In this document: positions 12,957 through 27,826 of the stretch, piece after piece
Numbering within the stretch: position 1 is the first letter of the stretch
Layout of the letters: each line of letters begins with the position of its first letter
Assembly (NCBI RefSeq): GCF_964340395.1
Contig: NC_135550.1
Coordinates: 22,080,176-22,144,175, forward strand
Direction: 5' to 3'
Length of the DNA: 64,000 bases
Source: Glandiceps talaboti
Taxonomy: Eukaryota; Hemichordata; Enteropneusta; Spengelidae
Notes under the pieces: model-generated
Told to the model about the DNA's origin: nothing
The model's database searches: none
Seen by the model: the letters and a program-made list of their open reading frames with translations, nothing else
Translations under genes and position numbers: made by a program

Positions 12957-15426
12957 CTGAATTAGCAATGGAGAAATACAGATACTGGACTAGAATTGGT
13001 CAATACATTCCTACCCTGTTAAAAGAAAACAAGAACAGACCAGGTTTGACTCGCAAGAAGTACCATAATGGAAAACAATTATGCCACAGTGAACTTAGAA
13101 TGTAAGATATGTTGTGTCTTTCAGCCCTAATCCGCCTTCTCTTTAGTGAAGTGGGAGCTAATAGGGTGGCATGATACGCTAAATCCCTGGGCTGAATATA
13201 TGCATATAGTCTAAAGAAAGCTAAAAGAGAAAACAAAAGCATCACACAGACACATGACCTTGAACATACTTTTAACTGTAAACCATTTACCCTACATGTA
13301 ATACTGTAAATGTCATTTGAAGCTTTATAACCATACAATTTTACAAATAACATGAAATTAATTTGTGTCAAACTCTTGAAAATGCAAGTTTTTCTACTGT
13401 TTGTAAAACAACTAATACTAGTTAATGGCAGAAAATACTTACTTTTGATGATTTAGAATTCATTTCAAATTTTTACATCTACCATACAAATATTCTACTG
13501 ACTACTAATGGAATAATGGGATTTCATGATGAAATTTAACAATATTTCATTCCTTCTTTTGAGCTAGCCTAGAGTAATATTTTGTCCGGTCTTGTGGGAA
13601 CAGAACAGATTTTTTCTGTTCTTGTGGGAACTGTGTGATGAAAAACTACCAAAAGTGGCCTATTTAGTTTTACAACAAAGAGTTTATTTTGAAATTTACA
13701 ATACAGGGATGAAAGCTCTCTAGAGCTGTAATTTTTCCAGTCTGGTGATTAGTAGGTATTCATAGTAAAATCAACTGTACAATGTACCTGGAATTTCAAT
13801 ACCAATCTTTCACACATATATGGTACAAGTTTACAGCAATCTCTGAAAACACATTGGTAGTTTTTATGTTATTCAAAAACATGCTGCATGCACATCTATA
13901 TAATACCTTTGTAAAATTGAGTAAGAATATCTTTAAAAGAAACAGTAACTATGCTGCTATAGTAAAGTGTGGACTTTTTATAAAAATGGTTTAAGTGGAA
14001 TTTTATTTTTTGCGTTATTGAATGAAATATAAATTTATTATGATGCAGGCATTCATACTTAAATGCAAATTTATTGTGTAAAAGAAGTACCATACATAAT
14101 ACACAGCCAGTGTGGACAACGGAAATTACTTGCTAAAGTATTGCCACTGAAAACACTCTTACAGTGCCATATGGTAGTTTAATACATTCTGGGAAGTGAA
14201 TTTGTTATGCCGTAGGCAAGTACATGTACACTGTGATGCTTTGTCGGTCGAGAAATTAGCATGAAAATCAACCAAACATGTCCAAAATTGAGTTATTTGT
14301 CCAATATTATAATAAAACCACAACCTGGAAACAAAAACTATCTAATCTTCTAAAGAAATGTGTTATTTTATTTATGCAACCAGATAAAGTATTCCTCTGT
14401 CATCATCCGACCTATAGATTGTCAATCACCTTTACAATGTGTGGGATATTAAAAAAATTTGTTTATTTTCCACTTTTTCATTAAGACAGCTTTTCATTAT
14501 ACTAATTGCCTATGTTTGACATTACTTGGATATTTTCGTATAGCAACTTGGTATAGATTTGTGACAACTATTGTTAGACCAGGTGACATGTAATCAGGCA
14601 TACTACCTTGTCACCAAACTGACCTGTTGATTAAATTTCCTCACATGACAAACCTTTCCTTTTTATTAACCATCTTATTGAACACTTTGAACCGAGTTCA
14701 TCATACTAACATTTTGCAATGTATATATATATCATCAAAACCAATCTAACAAATTTCTGTATTTCCAAATATGAATGCTCATTCCAAAAATTTTCTTATC
14801 ACCAACAGAATGTTTTCAATCCTAATTTCAACACTGACAGCTTTTACACCACTTCCTGCATTTTTAATTAATTTAGTACAAATATTTGTGACCTTAGACT
14901 GAAAAACACACTTTTTAATTATTATAGGGATGTCATGGTGTCACTCACCACTAGTCAACAATACCAGCAACTGATCATACAAACATACACACAATATTCT
15001 GGCATTATATTTGTAATACTAAATGTTTATATGATTTTGTTAAAATTTATGTTGGAATATCTATTTTCCACTGCTGTATGAAAATACATGTTTCCAAACC
15101 ATACAATTTATTCCAGACAGTCTGACTGTACAGATGTCTGTCTTATTCTGGTTGCTATGCCAATGACAATATCATAATTTCATGTGATGCAACCTATACA
15201 CGCAGGCTATTACATCAAAATGGTCAGAAAATTTCAATTTATTATGCTACATGAAGCACATAATATGACAACACTTTGATGGTGAAAAAAATTGGGACTA
15301 AAATTCTTTTGGTTGTACAATCCAAAAAGAATTTGTTTTTCTTTTTGCATGTGGTAAAATTACTCTGCACTTATGTTAGCAATTTCTGAGGTATTCTACA
15401 GGTTATATCATATATATATATATATA

Positions 15427-15590
15427 TAATCAAAGTGAGTTGGTTGGAACTTGAGGTGCTAAGTTGTAACTCCGAGTTTCACGCTCAATGCGTTCATCAG
15501 ACAAGAAGAAAGATGTCTGATGAACGCATTGAGCGTGAAACTCCGAGTTACAACTTAGCACCTCAAGTTCCAACCAACTCACTTTGATTA
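15427..15590. repeat. Near-perfect 76-bp inverted repeat (hairpin)
   Basis: Arms 15,427-15,502 and 15,515-15,590 are reverse complements with a single mismatch (CGG versus CCG context) around a 12-nt AAG-rich spacer. The arms are not AT-rich, unlike the TA tracts on both sides. This is a fold-back element or the palindromic end of a transposon. It has no coding capacity. Confidence 0.95.
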
Positions 15591-15617
15591 TTCCCGCCCT
15601 GCTTACCCAAGCATCGA

Positions 15618-15999
<382 letters not shown>

Positions 16000-18900
16000 T
16001 ATATGGGTGTGTGTGTACAATGTATTTATATATCTATGCTATTTATTTCTATTTATTTATTTCTATACTGTTACTGTTAACTCAGCTGGTCAAAGCACAT
16101 CAACTTGTGATATATCTACAGTTGCCAGGGTTAAAACATAATGAAATTACCCAGTAGCTAAGAAAATGAGGAATCCCTGTATCTAGTTATTCTGTATTGT
16201 CAAATTACATGTTGAATGTACACAAACATACCTCTAGTATGTGATCTCTAAGCTTATCAAGGTACTCTGACAAACTTACATGCTACAAAGAAACATCAAA
16301 CAAACAAAAGTAAACTGAATGCATTAGCAAATAATCATGACTCATTTGTTGACAATTAGAGACACATTGTCAACTAGTTTATCATCATCAATGATTTGAA
16401 TAAAGAGGACAGTACATTTTTTGTACTTCAACAGGACATCTGGACTGCACGATTTTGCAATTACTAATGAAATGTCCTTACATTGCAACATGGTCGTTGC
16501 TTGTGATTACAGTATGCTGCAGTCAGTCCTTGCTCAGTTTAGTAATTGTCTAATTATAAAGTCAATTTACAACATAGTTAAGTATGTTTTTTTTTATCAA
16601 TTATCACTCTGTTCAAAATTATTACTGAGATAAATGAAAGGATGTAACACGTCCATTAAAGGAGATAACATGATCAATTTTCAAAATCCCCAATACACTG
16701 ACAAATTACATGCGAGTTATATTTACAACTTCATTCTAAGCTTTGACGTATGTACATGTAAATTTATGGTTCAAGATGAGCTGTTGATGTATTACTATGG
16801 TTAATGAAATCTATTCTTCTAATATGACCTAGATACAGTATGTCTATTTTTTACAAATAAATCATCCCACAAGTTGATGTTATTTTTTTTTTAGTTCATA
16901 TAAATTGAATGGCTTTGCTGTATTCACACAGCCTACCACCATGTTGAATCAATCAATATTGAATGATGTACCCTGGTCAGTGCATACAATAGCTCTTTTC
17001 TGTACACTTAACTAATATTGATGCAAGGAATGGAATAGAAATGAATACACAATGAAAAACAGATGTGCGAGTCCACCAAACCATCTGAAATTAAAACTGA
17101 TAGAAGTACTGGAACTGGAACCACAATTCATATTTGTAGTAACAACGGAATTTTAGTGAAATTATATCGCTATTCTAATTTTGTTGGTATTTCAGTCACC
17201 CTGTTTTAATCAGATCTCCTGCTGCTGCTGCTATGTGCAAAGGTCATGACCTTGTCATATTACTAAAATTAGCATAATAGAGTTACAACACTGATTATTC
17301 TTGTATTCAGAATATTTACAACCACTATCTCTAGTTTAACACACTACATGACAGAATTACCCTATGCAAAGACAAGTCTTCAATGTTACCCATTACAACA
17401 AATATTTCTAGTTTTAATATCACATTCTTTCAATTCTTAGAACTGTAATATCAAAACAGAGAGTTGGTTATTGTTTTATTTTGACCCTCTATAGTTTTGA
17501 CTTCGGAAAAATATATTGATGAAAAAGTACAGTTCATACTTAGATGCAACTGTACCTGTATCTCAACAAGCTAATATCACTGATAGATTTAAATTTAAAT
17601 TTAACTCAACGAATCAATAATGAAATATCTATACATGAATGGAACCCTATAAATAGATGCAATGTGCATAGATAGCTAATCGTTCCTATCAAATTTTTTA
17701 TGGATATTTCATCAAGTGTATCACATGGACACTTTTAGTGGATTATCTAGTACACTGCACTGAATCACGTCTTGCTGAACCTCCTAAAAGGTTAATTACA
17801 ATAAATAATACAAAAATGCTGCTATGCACATCAAGTTGTTCATCTCAAATTAATTTATCAAACTCCATTCTTCATACAGGTTTAAAGTACTGTACAAAAT
17901 TAGAACCAATCAACCAACTACTATTAAACATTGGAACCAATCTTATCTATACCATGGAATCCATGTTCATAGAACATACAGGACGTTTCCTTGATAACCA
18001 GTCTATGACCAGAACTATTGTAAGATTCAAATTCAAATTTCTTCATTACACATTAATCATTAAAACACACTGGTTGACTTGAGGCCAAATCACAAAACAT
18101 AAGATAACATAATGTCTCCTCCCAACTCAAAGGTCAGCGGAGTTCACCTCAATAATTCATCAAAACATGGCACCAGTGCTTACAGGAAATGAAATTTAGA
18201 CCATCTGACATGTTACTATGGTGACAGAAAAAAACAAATTTACCATTCCAATCAATGTATTGAATACAGCAATATATACTAACAGTCTTTGGAAATGACT
18301 AAATGCACTTTGTATCACACACAGGAAAGACATCTTAAAGCTCTGAATGCACTATTCAATTAGGCATATTGGGACATTTTTTGAAATATTATAACTATTA
18401 TGTTGTTGGTAGTTTAGATTTAATGACACCGCAGTCAGTTTTCTATTTACTTACAGAAACATTATTTCCAGTAATCCCCACATTTCTTATTTTCTAGTTG
18501 CCATGGCAATTTCAGAGTGACATGAAAATGGTTGTCTCTCTTACATACTGATGACAAAAACATTGTACACAAAACATTGTAGCTATAGCAACAGACAGGG
18601 GAAAGGTATTCCCTTATGGATAGTTTGAAATTACTTGTGTTATCATGCAGAAAATGGGTTCAAAGATTTTACTTTTCCAATTAGAGGTCTTTTGCTTATC
18701 TAATTACCACTGTTGACATGCAAAAGATTTCATGCACATAGAGTCCTACAAGGAAATTGTCAACATCAACGAGACTAATGTCAAACTAGTGTTTTTGTTA
18801 TGGGGCGGTAACGCTGCAGTTCAATATTTATGTCATAAAAAGGGGCTGTAAGTAGGTAAAATCTACCAGAGTTCCTTCAGGTTTATAACAGGTTCTCCAC

Positions 18901-21900
18901 CAAAAGTATGTGACAATGGATATGGAAATATAAAATACGAAAGTTTATCAGACTTCTTCCTTCTGTTACTAGAGTTTGCAAACCTTTAGGAAAACACACC
19001 TGACAATTAACAGTTCCGTATTGGTTTGAGAACAATTAAAAGTGGAAGTGTAACACTGAGAGGAAATCTAGGAATTTCACACAATATACTCATGGCAATT
19101 ATAATTTGTAAAGTTACTCTGGACTTCAAACCTTTCATGAACTTGAAAACTTTGATAACATAAACAAATTATGTATTTCCTATCACAGTACAGTTGTATC
19201 TGTATTTCTATTTAGTGTGATACCTGCTTTGTGACACTGTCATGAATTCTCATAGTAGTTTTATCCTGACAGGCATCATGGGAAAAATCAAGACCTACAA
19301 ACTGTCAAATACACATTACATAACCATGTTTATGTATTACTTTAGTACACTTTCTAAAATAAATGTACCAATATTTGTCTTAAAGTTTACAGTGATAGAC
19401 TCCCCCTAAAGATACATCTGACTGCAGCAAAGACTATGCATGTTATGACAGATGGTACATTCTTACAGATAAGTGATTGGGTTAACAGGAGTTGAAAATC
19501 TTTACAACCAGGTGCCATTTTACCTGAGTAAAGTTTGTATACTATAGTGAAGGATGCTCATAAACAGGAAACAAGTAATTGATTGATAAATGTGTATAGT
19601 AGACAATTATTATTTAAATGTAATCTCAAGTGTGACCATCACAATTTCACTCCTTCACTGAGTACCATAGCCCTCTACAACTGAGCTGTAACATTCCATG
19701 TATGTGGCTACTACAGTCTGCATAGCTACAGCTATTTGCTTCACTTCAGTGCACACACTACGAGCAAACAAACCTTGTGGTGGGTCTATGAAACAGGAAA
19801 AAACACATGGCAGCATTTTTAGTCTTCATATCATACATACTAACTAGTTTGTCTTCTGAAGTTTCATCATGTATTGTGGCCATAGACTTCATCTATCTAT
19901 CGCAATATCACTTTCCCCTACTTTATCAAACCATCACTATAGCATATATAGTTGCTGGAGGGTTACTACCTTAGACCTTGGAGCACTCATCAATGCAAAT
20001 ACAACATGTTATTGAAGACACTAAAATAGAATGATTCATGACCATTACACTGTACAGTACTAACTGGTACATGTCATCAAATAATTGGCAGGGGTATGCC
20101 TGCACTTTATTCCTCGGGTTATGTATATTTATATTATTTACATTCATGTCTCTTTTGTCATACCAGTGTCCTCATTTCAATAACAAGTCTACATTTCAAC
20201 ATCTGTTATGTATCATTTCTATATTCGGTCAAAATCATTCCATAAATGAAACTTGTTTTAAATAAGATTATGGTTTTAATTGAATCTACAGATATGAATG
20301 TGACCATGCATTTTTTTCTTTTCATTTTAGTATTGTTGAACAAATGTACAATGCAACTCTTTTTTTTCCAGTTTTTTTTCTGATTTATTTTTTGTAGGGG
20401 GAAGGTATTTTTTGTAGGGGGAAGGAATTTAAAAATACCACTCTGCTATTGCTATGGCTATGTTTTGAAAATACTATGTTTGATTAAAACCACAAATATA
20501 AAATGTCTTTTGTACTTTGGAATAGAGATTATATCTCTGTATTAGATCTCATGCTCTTTGTTGTACAATCAGTTAGATTACACAATCTACAAAGTGATTA
20601 TCTTATTACCAAAAATATCCATACTAGGCTTAAAGTATATCACATGATTTAGATAAAGAGTTATATGTAACATACATATAAGGAGATAAACTTTGTATAA
20701 ATCAATACTCTGCTATTCAGGCTTGATTTGTTCTGATTAATGTTTCTCTCCAGAATGATTTCAGTTGAATGTGTTTTAGATTGAAATTCACATATTTACT
20801 TAATCAGTGCCTCAAATATTATTTGTTCTGATAAAACTTCCTGTAGTTGAAAAGGTTGGCATCCCTATTCCCACTCCATCTTTAAGTTAGAACCAAGGTT
20901 TCCCTTCAACATTTAATGTAGAAACTGTAAATTTGACTAAATTTCACATCTCCAGTTAGAGGTTTTATAAATTCTAAGTAAAAACAATGTACAAATCAAG
21001 TCAAATTCGCCAGATTTCACCATCTTTGCTGTATATGTAATTCATCATATGGTAATTAATAATCTACAGTGAATACATTTTGTGTGTGTGTGTGCTTAAA
21101 ATATAGAATTAATCAATCATTTTACTAATTACATAACAGGACAGATTATTGTTTGAAATTGACACATTCAGGACATGTGCTAAATGAAGCTTTACTTGAA
21201 ATACAAGAACTGTTTGTATAGGTAATAGATGCCTACTTGCTCAAAATACAGCTGTAAGTAGTTTTCAATGACATTGTAACAGATTTATGCTGTCTTATAG
21301 CGAGATGGAGAATCAGATACTCTCAAATGTTGTCAACTATAACCGACTATTCCACTACTTTTCATTGCATGAATAACAATAGTTGTTTTTTAAACTTTTG
21401 TAACAGTGCCTGAGCTCACATACATACAGTAGGTCAAAGAAATGCCATTGTTACATTTCTTGGGTTTCTTTACAACTTTGTTATACATGTACATAGCTGT
21501 GATAAACAAACACATACACAAACAAACTTGGCAGTTTTCCTTTCTACGATACAGTGGAAGGAAATCATCAAAGCACACAATGTTAAAATGACTGAGGTAC
21601 TTTTTATCCACCATTGCATTTTGAGCGTCACAGGGGATGGTGGCACACATCCAATGACCCATGTGTCTGCAAATCAACAATACTGGAGTCAACAACTAAC
21701 AATGGCACAGCAGAGAAATACAATATGATGACAATGTTCCTTGGAATGCAAAGGCAAACAATGCTTCAGGTAGCTCACATACTTCAACAGTTCATTACTT
21801 TTAATAGTGCTCTAAAAGAAACAATTCCGGACTGTAGAGTGACAATGATTTTCCATGTTTTTCTACTTTGAATGGGACTTACGTTTTATAAGACTACTTA

Positions 21901-24239
21901 GTGAAATTTGAAAGGGTGTGTGATGTCCCATAGCTCAACATACAACTTCCATAAATATAATGGTCTACCAAATGTATACATGTCTCAAGAGATTCATATT
22001 AATGATATAATGTAGTTAGTATTTTTCACAGATAACTCTGATAATAGTCTGAAAGGAAATGTGGTCAAAGTTACCCTAATTGTGTTGTGCCATTATATTT
22101 TACCTATTTACAGTCTAAAATATATCAAAAAAAGTTTAATATAATATACAACTAAACTCCTACTGGTCTGCGTACTGGGTCCATTCATACAATAAAATGT
22201 CATAAACCATGCTATATACAAATACAACATTGGTTTTCTTATATATAAAATTTCCCTCAGCAAAAGAAATAAATTTGGCAAAATTTACAGTTTCCTATAC
22301 TTACCACAAAAGTTGGTGGGGAACACAAATAAAACATATGGAGGACTAGGGTAAATTTTATCTATTTATACACTCACAAAAACAATGCACTACATTTGTA
22401 TTCATTCAGTGTGATAGTGTTATCAACAGTTATAAATGTACCATCTGAAATAAGGTTATCAGGCTATCTTAAATGAATGTTTTTTCACTGGTATATCAAC
22501 CATCTTTAGCCTCAAGGCAGACCCATACTTCACAAGTCATGGAGTGTAACATCCATACATGGCGTACTTTAAATTCAGTGCCTTTTGAAGTACAACAATC
22601 ATGCCTGCCATACCTGTTGGTTCTTTTGTTATGTTACCACATTACCTCATCAGTACATTTTAACAGACTAGAATGTATGCAAGTACACCATATATACAAG
22701 CAAAGGTTACTTTATCTAGAATGGCAGATGACTGGAAAAGGGAACAGGAAACACCCCATCACTGTCTATTTCAAAATAAGTTAACAGGGTAGGAGTACCA
22801 AACACCTGATATTTATCACACTGTTTCTCTTGTTCATCAGAAAACAGAATGATACAGGTGAAGGAATTGGTAGTTGGAACAAGTTTCTGAGTAGTTGTTT
22901 TAACCTATTTATGCCTATTTATAAAACATTAACCAAAACAAAATTTAGGTCTACTATCTTCCACATAGTTGACTTTTATTTTCTTTTTCTGCAATGCTTT
23001 GTTAATGTTGTACTTCTGTACCATTTCAATGATTTTGTCACAAAAGTGTCTTTTCATGTTTTGGTCACCTTGGAAGCTTCCTCACAAACACTTCAATTTT
23101 GATATGAATCTTTTACAAGTATATCCACTTAATTAACCAGTAGGAGGGTATGAGTAACTGAAGAAGTAAAAAAAGTCCATAAAACTAGTGTGTTGTAAAC
23201 AATACTGTAACACATAAACTGAGGCAATGTAATCACTTATCAAATTACTAGCACTTTCAAAGCCAATTAACACCTCTATGCCATGACTTGTACTGAAAAA
23301 AGAGACTGACATTTCTGTTGGTACAAGTTTGATTCCATGTTGCAACAGAAGGAATAACATTCCATAAATTGATTGGTGATTCCTATCTCAATTATCACTC
23401 AGAATATATGATTATGTCATAACCTTCCCTGAACTTATATACATCAGATTCAACTTTGACCCAATCTAATAGATATCTGCTTCTCACCTGCAGCTGATGA
23501 TCAAAGTCAGTATAATATGACTCAGTCATTCTTAAAACAATAAAGGAAAAAAATTGAGAGTTTATGAGTGACATGTTGACATTTTATAACAATTTAAATG
23601 TCTACTATGGCAATCTGTCCATTGCATATCAAGCCCTGCACCAGTACTGACAATCCTGACATACATGATGTAGTGGTGAAATTTATATGAACAAAGTGGT
23701 ATTTTGATGTTTAACTTTTTAAAGAAAAGGAACTGCAAATTCTGACAACTCTAATTTAAAACCTTATTATAAAAGCACATCATATCTGGTAAATTTTATA
23801 AACTTTCCCAATTTGTATCTGGAAAGAGGTCATTGACATGTTGGCCAGAATTGTAATTAGGACAGAGTCTAGTACATGTATTGGTTCTGATAAAACAAGT
23901 TCTGGTCAATCCTTGGAGACAGAACACGTTTCTATTCTGGGTGTTTACACACTAATCCGTCTACCTAACAGTTGGGACTTGTAATACAATTTACAAGATC
24001 TGCAGGAAGTGTAACAAGCCAGTCATGATACCTAGGCAGTAGTGCCAACCAAACACACATATATCTCCTGACTAAAATGTGTATAATTCTCCATGTATAT
24101 AATCATTATTAGACAAATATCATATTTGTCCTAGTAGTCAACAAGTTGCAAGACATATTTTTAATGGTACAAACATTTGTTAAGTCATATCGGTAAATAT
24201 TTCAAAGACACATGCTGGTAAATAATCTAACAGGTGGTA

Positions 24240-25320
24240 TGTGTATCAACGCAGTAGGGGTGCGGTGGTGTACATACTTGATGTATCATATCAAACAATC
24301 GTCAACACTCTTCCGGGTTCTCGTTTAGTATTGTTCTGTCAAACATTTCACACTTACTTTAATAAAGTGCAGTAAAACTCTATACTGCAAAATTTAGGAA
24401 GTTGAACTTTTGAAAGTGTACCCGATTCATGACTGTGGATTGTGGTGTGGTGGAGCGGTGTTGTCTACACCCGCTGGGTGCATACTGATAGCCTCCCGTG
24501 TTGGGTGGAAAATTCACATTCAACACCTGAAGATTGACCATTGAAACGATGATAAACATAAAATTAAACTATCTGGATGTCATTTTAAACTAATTCTGAC
24601 TTTTGAATACACCAAACCATACCTACACTCACGACACCAAAACGCGATTAATTGTCGTCAGATCGGCGTTTATCGTTTATATGGGGTGTTTCCCCACGGT
24701 GTCGCCCAGACGATCGCCAAAATCAGGTAGGGTTTCCCTTTACCTGGGTGACCTGTCGAGTGAGAAAACTACAGCACTGTTTTGGGACGGTCACAGTTAA
24801 GTGTCAATGTAATCGGAAGGGGAAAATACCCCACCCAGTGCCACAGGACTTTGGTGACTTTTCCAGAGGAATGTAGAAATCTCTTACCTTTTGTGTACGT
24901 AATTTTCAAAATGGCGGGTAGCTCAACTGGAGTACTACACTCCAAAATAAATTGGAAACCGTTCTCGATTCCTCGCTTGCGAACAGGTAATGGTATCCCA
25001 AGGCAAGTCAAATCTATCTGTTAGCTCTTCAAGTCTCGGTTTAAAATAGGGGATTGCTAATACGGTTAAAATAGATCACAATCGTACGAGAAGTACGCCA
25101 TAAATCACACAAACTTGATCTACAGATGATACGTGGTCTCTAAAAGTGAGGGTGTGGTGCTAAAACAGAACAGCCAAATCAAAGATTTTGATTGGTTCAG
25201 GTTATAGCTGTTCCAATAGCCATCCTGCCCCAGTTCCAAACCAGGTCATTGGACTATCATCTGAATATGATCTCTGCATCTGAGTATCACTGTCGAGTAC
25301 GAGGGTAAAGTTGGGGAACG
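24240..25320. promoter_or_regulatory. Candidate bidirectional promoter with opposed first exons
   Basis: This stretch is visibly richer in CpG and G+C than its flanks. On the plus strand, AAAATGGCGGGTAGC at 24,908-24,922 opens a frame (MAGSSTGVLHSKINW...) that ends at a GTAATG donor after 24,986 with one base over. On the minus strand, the same segment (CCGCCATTTTG) leads to a GTAAGAG donor after 24,888. CCGCCATTTT is the YY1-type word often found at transcription starts. The minus-strand exon could be the 5' untranslated exon of the PDZ gene. The plus-strand exon could start a gene whose next exon I could not find. Only one may be real. Confidence 0.4.
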
Positions 25321-27826
25321 CAGGTTCACACATACATCAATACTACTCTGTTCTGTATATTATGGGGGGACTTTAAAAGTATTATCTGATTGATATAATA
25401 CACTTTAAGATATTCATCATTGGCAAATTTTATATTTTGAACACTGTTTATAGTGTAAATCTGGGCCGTCATCATTTCGTAGCTTCACGGTAGTGTACTC
25501 AGTTTTTAATACAATCGAATGTAGTAACATTGCACCACATCGCACTGCTCTTACTTAATTTTCTGACGACCATAGTTACAGAAAAATCAAGTCATTCCTT
25601 ATCCAATTTTATTTCAAGTTTGTCTATTTTACTTCGTACATGAGTTAAAACTCTTTAATAGTTAGTCTAATGCGATGCTTACTAGAGTGGCTGAAGTCGA
25701 TGGGATTTCTAAAAAAAAATACCAATCAAAATGTTTCAGTGAAATGTGCGTGTTTTTATTGTCTTTTATGAAATAGCTATGTATGTGAGGGGATGCGAGT
25801 GCGGGGGTTGAAAGCGAAATTCATCCATGGGCCACATACAATTGAAAAAAACACAGCTTGGTAACACATTCAACCTTTCCCCTTTGTCCAACAATCATCT
25901 CCGGGCTATCGCTTGTCAAGGAAATCTCATTCAAGGTGTCAAATGATCTGTCTGGAGTCACCAAATAGCCTCGCATAAATTAACAAACAGATCAAGATTA
26001 TTTGACAAAATACATAGGCAAAGAAATATATTGAGATACTCTCCCTGGATTGACCACAGACAAAGTCTGCTTGACCGTGGTATTATTTATATATGCAAGA
26101 TTTTTGAGCTGTGATTGCCCTGATATCACAATAAAATATAGAAGTAAGTTTATTCATAATTAACAACAAAACTGGTTATGATTTCAAAACATAAACAAAT
26201 ACAAGTATATGTTAATGTCCATTCTGCTGAATAGGAAATGTATAAAAAAAATTAAAACGGTGTAGATTGTGTCTAAGCATGGGGTATATTAAGAGGAGAT
26301 CATTCCTTCATTGTGTAAGATAAAACAATTTTCCATGTTTTATTAGGGCATGTAAATATTCTAGCTGAGATACAAATCCACTACTTATGCACTAGTCTAT
26401 CTGCTAGACCTCGGATGTTCTTCCGATACAATACGACACACGACCGAACATCGCTATCGAGGATGGCAAGCCCTCACTGCGAACTTCGTTCGCTTATAGT
26501 ATCGAAAGAAAGCCCGAACGTCTAGCAGCAAGACTACTTATGCACCAGCAGCACACCCCTTCGTGCAAATGTCGCATTGCCCTTGATGTTTATCGACCAA
26601 AGTATCTTTTTTCACGAAAATCCCACCGCTAGGACTGCACTGCGGCGCCAATCTTAGTTTTTCACAGGTATATAGAACACGACGTGCCCTATCAGGAGAG
26701 TTTATAAGAAAATAAGATATGCAGGCTAAACTTAAGCTTATACCACAATTTTTGTAAGTTCTACTCAAATACACTCATTACATTTTTTGTTTGCCTATGC
26801 TTGAACAGATCTTAAACTTGAGGTGTACAGAATTTTGTTTTAATGTATCAGCAATGAAAATACATAATCTGTGTTCAAAATCACGTATATAGTGCACCTC
26901 CTTTCCCCACAAAAGTGTCTCAGTGGATTTTAGAAACGTATCAGTTCTCTCATACAGGTGTGTTAAGCGCTCCATGGATTAAAAAGACAAAACAACAACC
27001 CACTTGGGTTACTAGGTGGCGGGCAATTCTTGAGAATCTAAGATATAAAAAAAATAGTATGGTTGCCATAGGCATTGAGCCTTGTCATAAGAACGTTCGC
27101 TTAGTGAATTACAAATTTGGGATTACTGAGGATTACTCGATACTCTTCTGTAACCTTTAAGATATTGATACGGTTTCTTCGACATCCTCGTTTTTTTTTC
27201 TTCTCAGGTGTGCTCATTCACTGCTATAATATTCAGTCAAATATTTTTTATAATTCTTTTTCTTCCGCGTAATACTTTCACATATTCCAAATTGTTCTTG
27301 TAGAATATTTACGCACCATGCGCGTTCATTTAAAAATTTAAAATAAAATGAACCGTTGCACGCATTGTGGAAAAAAAGTAAAGTTATATTGGTACTGTGC
27401 CGACATATTGGTGACTGTGGAACCAGTACTTACACTTGGGTGCATTTTAATAAATACAAATAAAGCTTGAAAAATTGACAAATAAGAATGAATAGATAAT
27501 TTCATAAAAATCAACTTGAAGAGGGCATTTCTGTGTACATGCTAAGTACACCTTCACGTGCACGTGCACATTTCGAACAGCCGTATCGTGACACAGATTC
27601 TAACGGCAACGTTCATTGAATATACATCTGCGTCATGAATGCAGGCAAGAAAGCAACCCAAATTCTGACTGTGGTTCTGTCCCTTTCTGCATGAATGATA
27701 TTGATTTATGATTGCATGCAACAACAGAGTTGATCAAGTCCTCCGTGTGCTATCTGTATGTTCACTCAAAAAAAGTTATAGTACATTTATATTCTACGAA
27801 ACGTCTGGATATACGTTAGAAAAGGG
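24987..27826. other. Intergenic or 5' flank of the plus-strand gene
   Basis: Apart from the fold-back element and the promoter-like zone, no exon can be supported. The stretch just upstream of 27,827 (about 27,540-27,800) has scattered CpG and could carry the promoter of the nine-exon gene. Confidence 0.4.
26393..26532. mobile_element. Short fold-back element with possible 13-bp target duplication
   Basis: A CpG-rich insert of about 140 bp. It begins with a word containing CTGCTAGAC near the left end and closes with its complement GTCTAGCAG near the right end. It is bracketed by the direct repeat ACTACTTATGCAC (26,380-26,392 and 26,533-26,545). The repeat looks like a target-site duplication. 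The superfamily is unknown. No open frame inside is coding-like. Confidence 0.6.

Noticed and set aside
24652-24876. Plus-strand frames through the CpG-richer zone
   Set aside because: Open frames are expected by chance in the GC-richer DNA; only the ATGGCGGG exon has start and donor context.
26538-26774. 78-codon Cys-rich minus-strand frame
   Set aside because: It overlaps the edge of a fold-back insertion and lacks splice signals; the composition is not convincingly protein-like.
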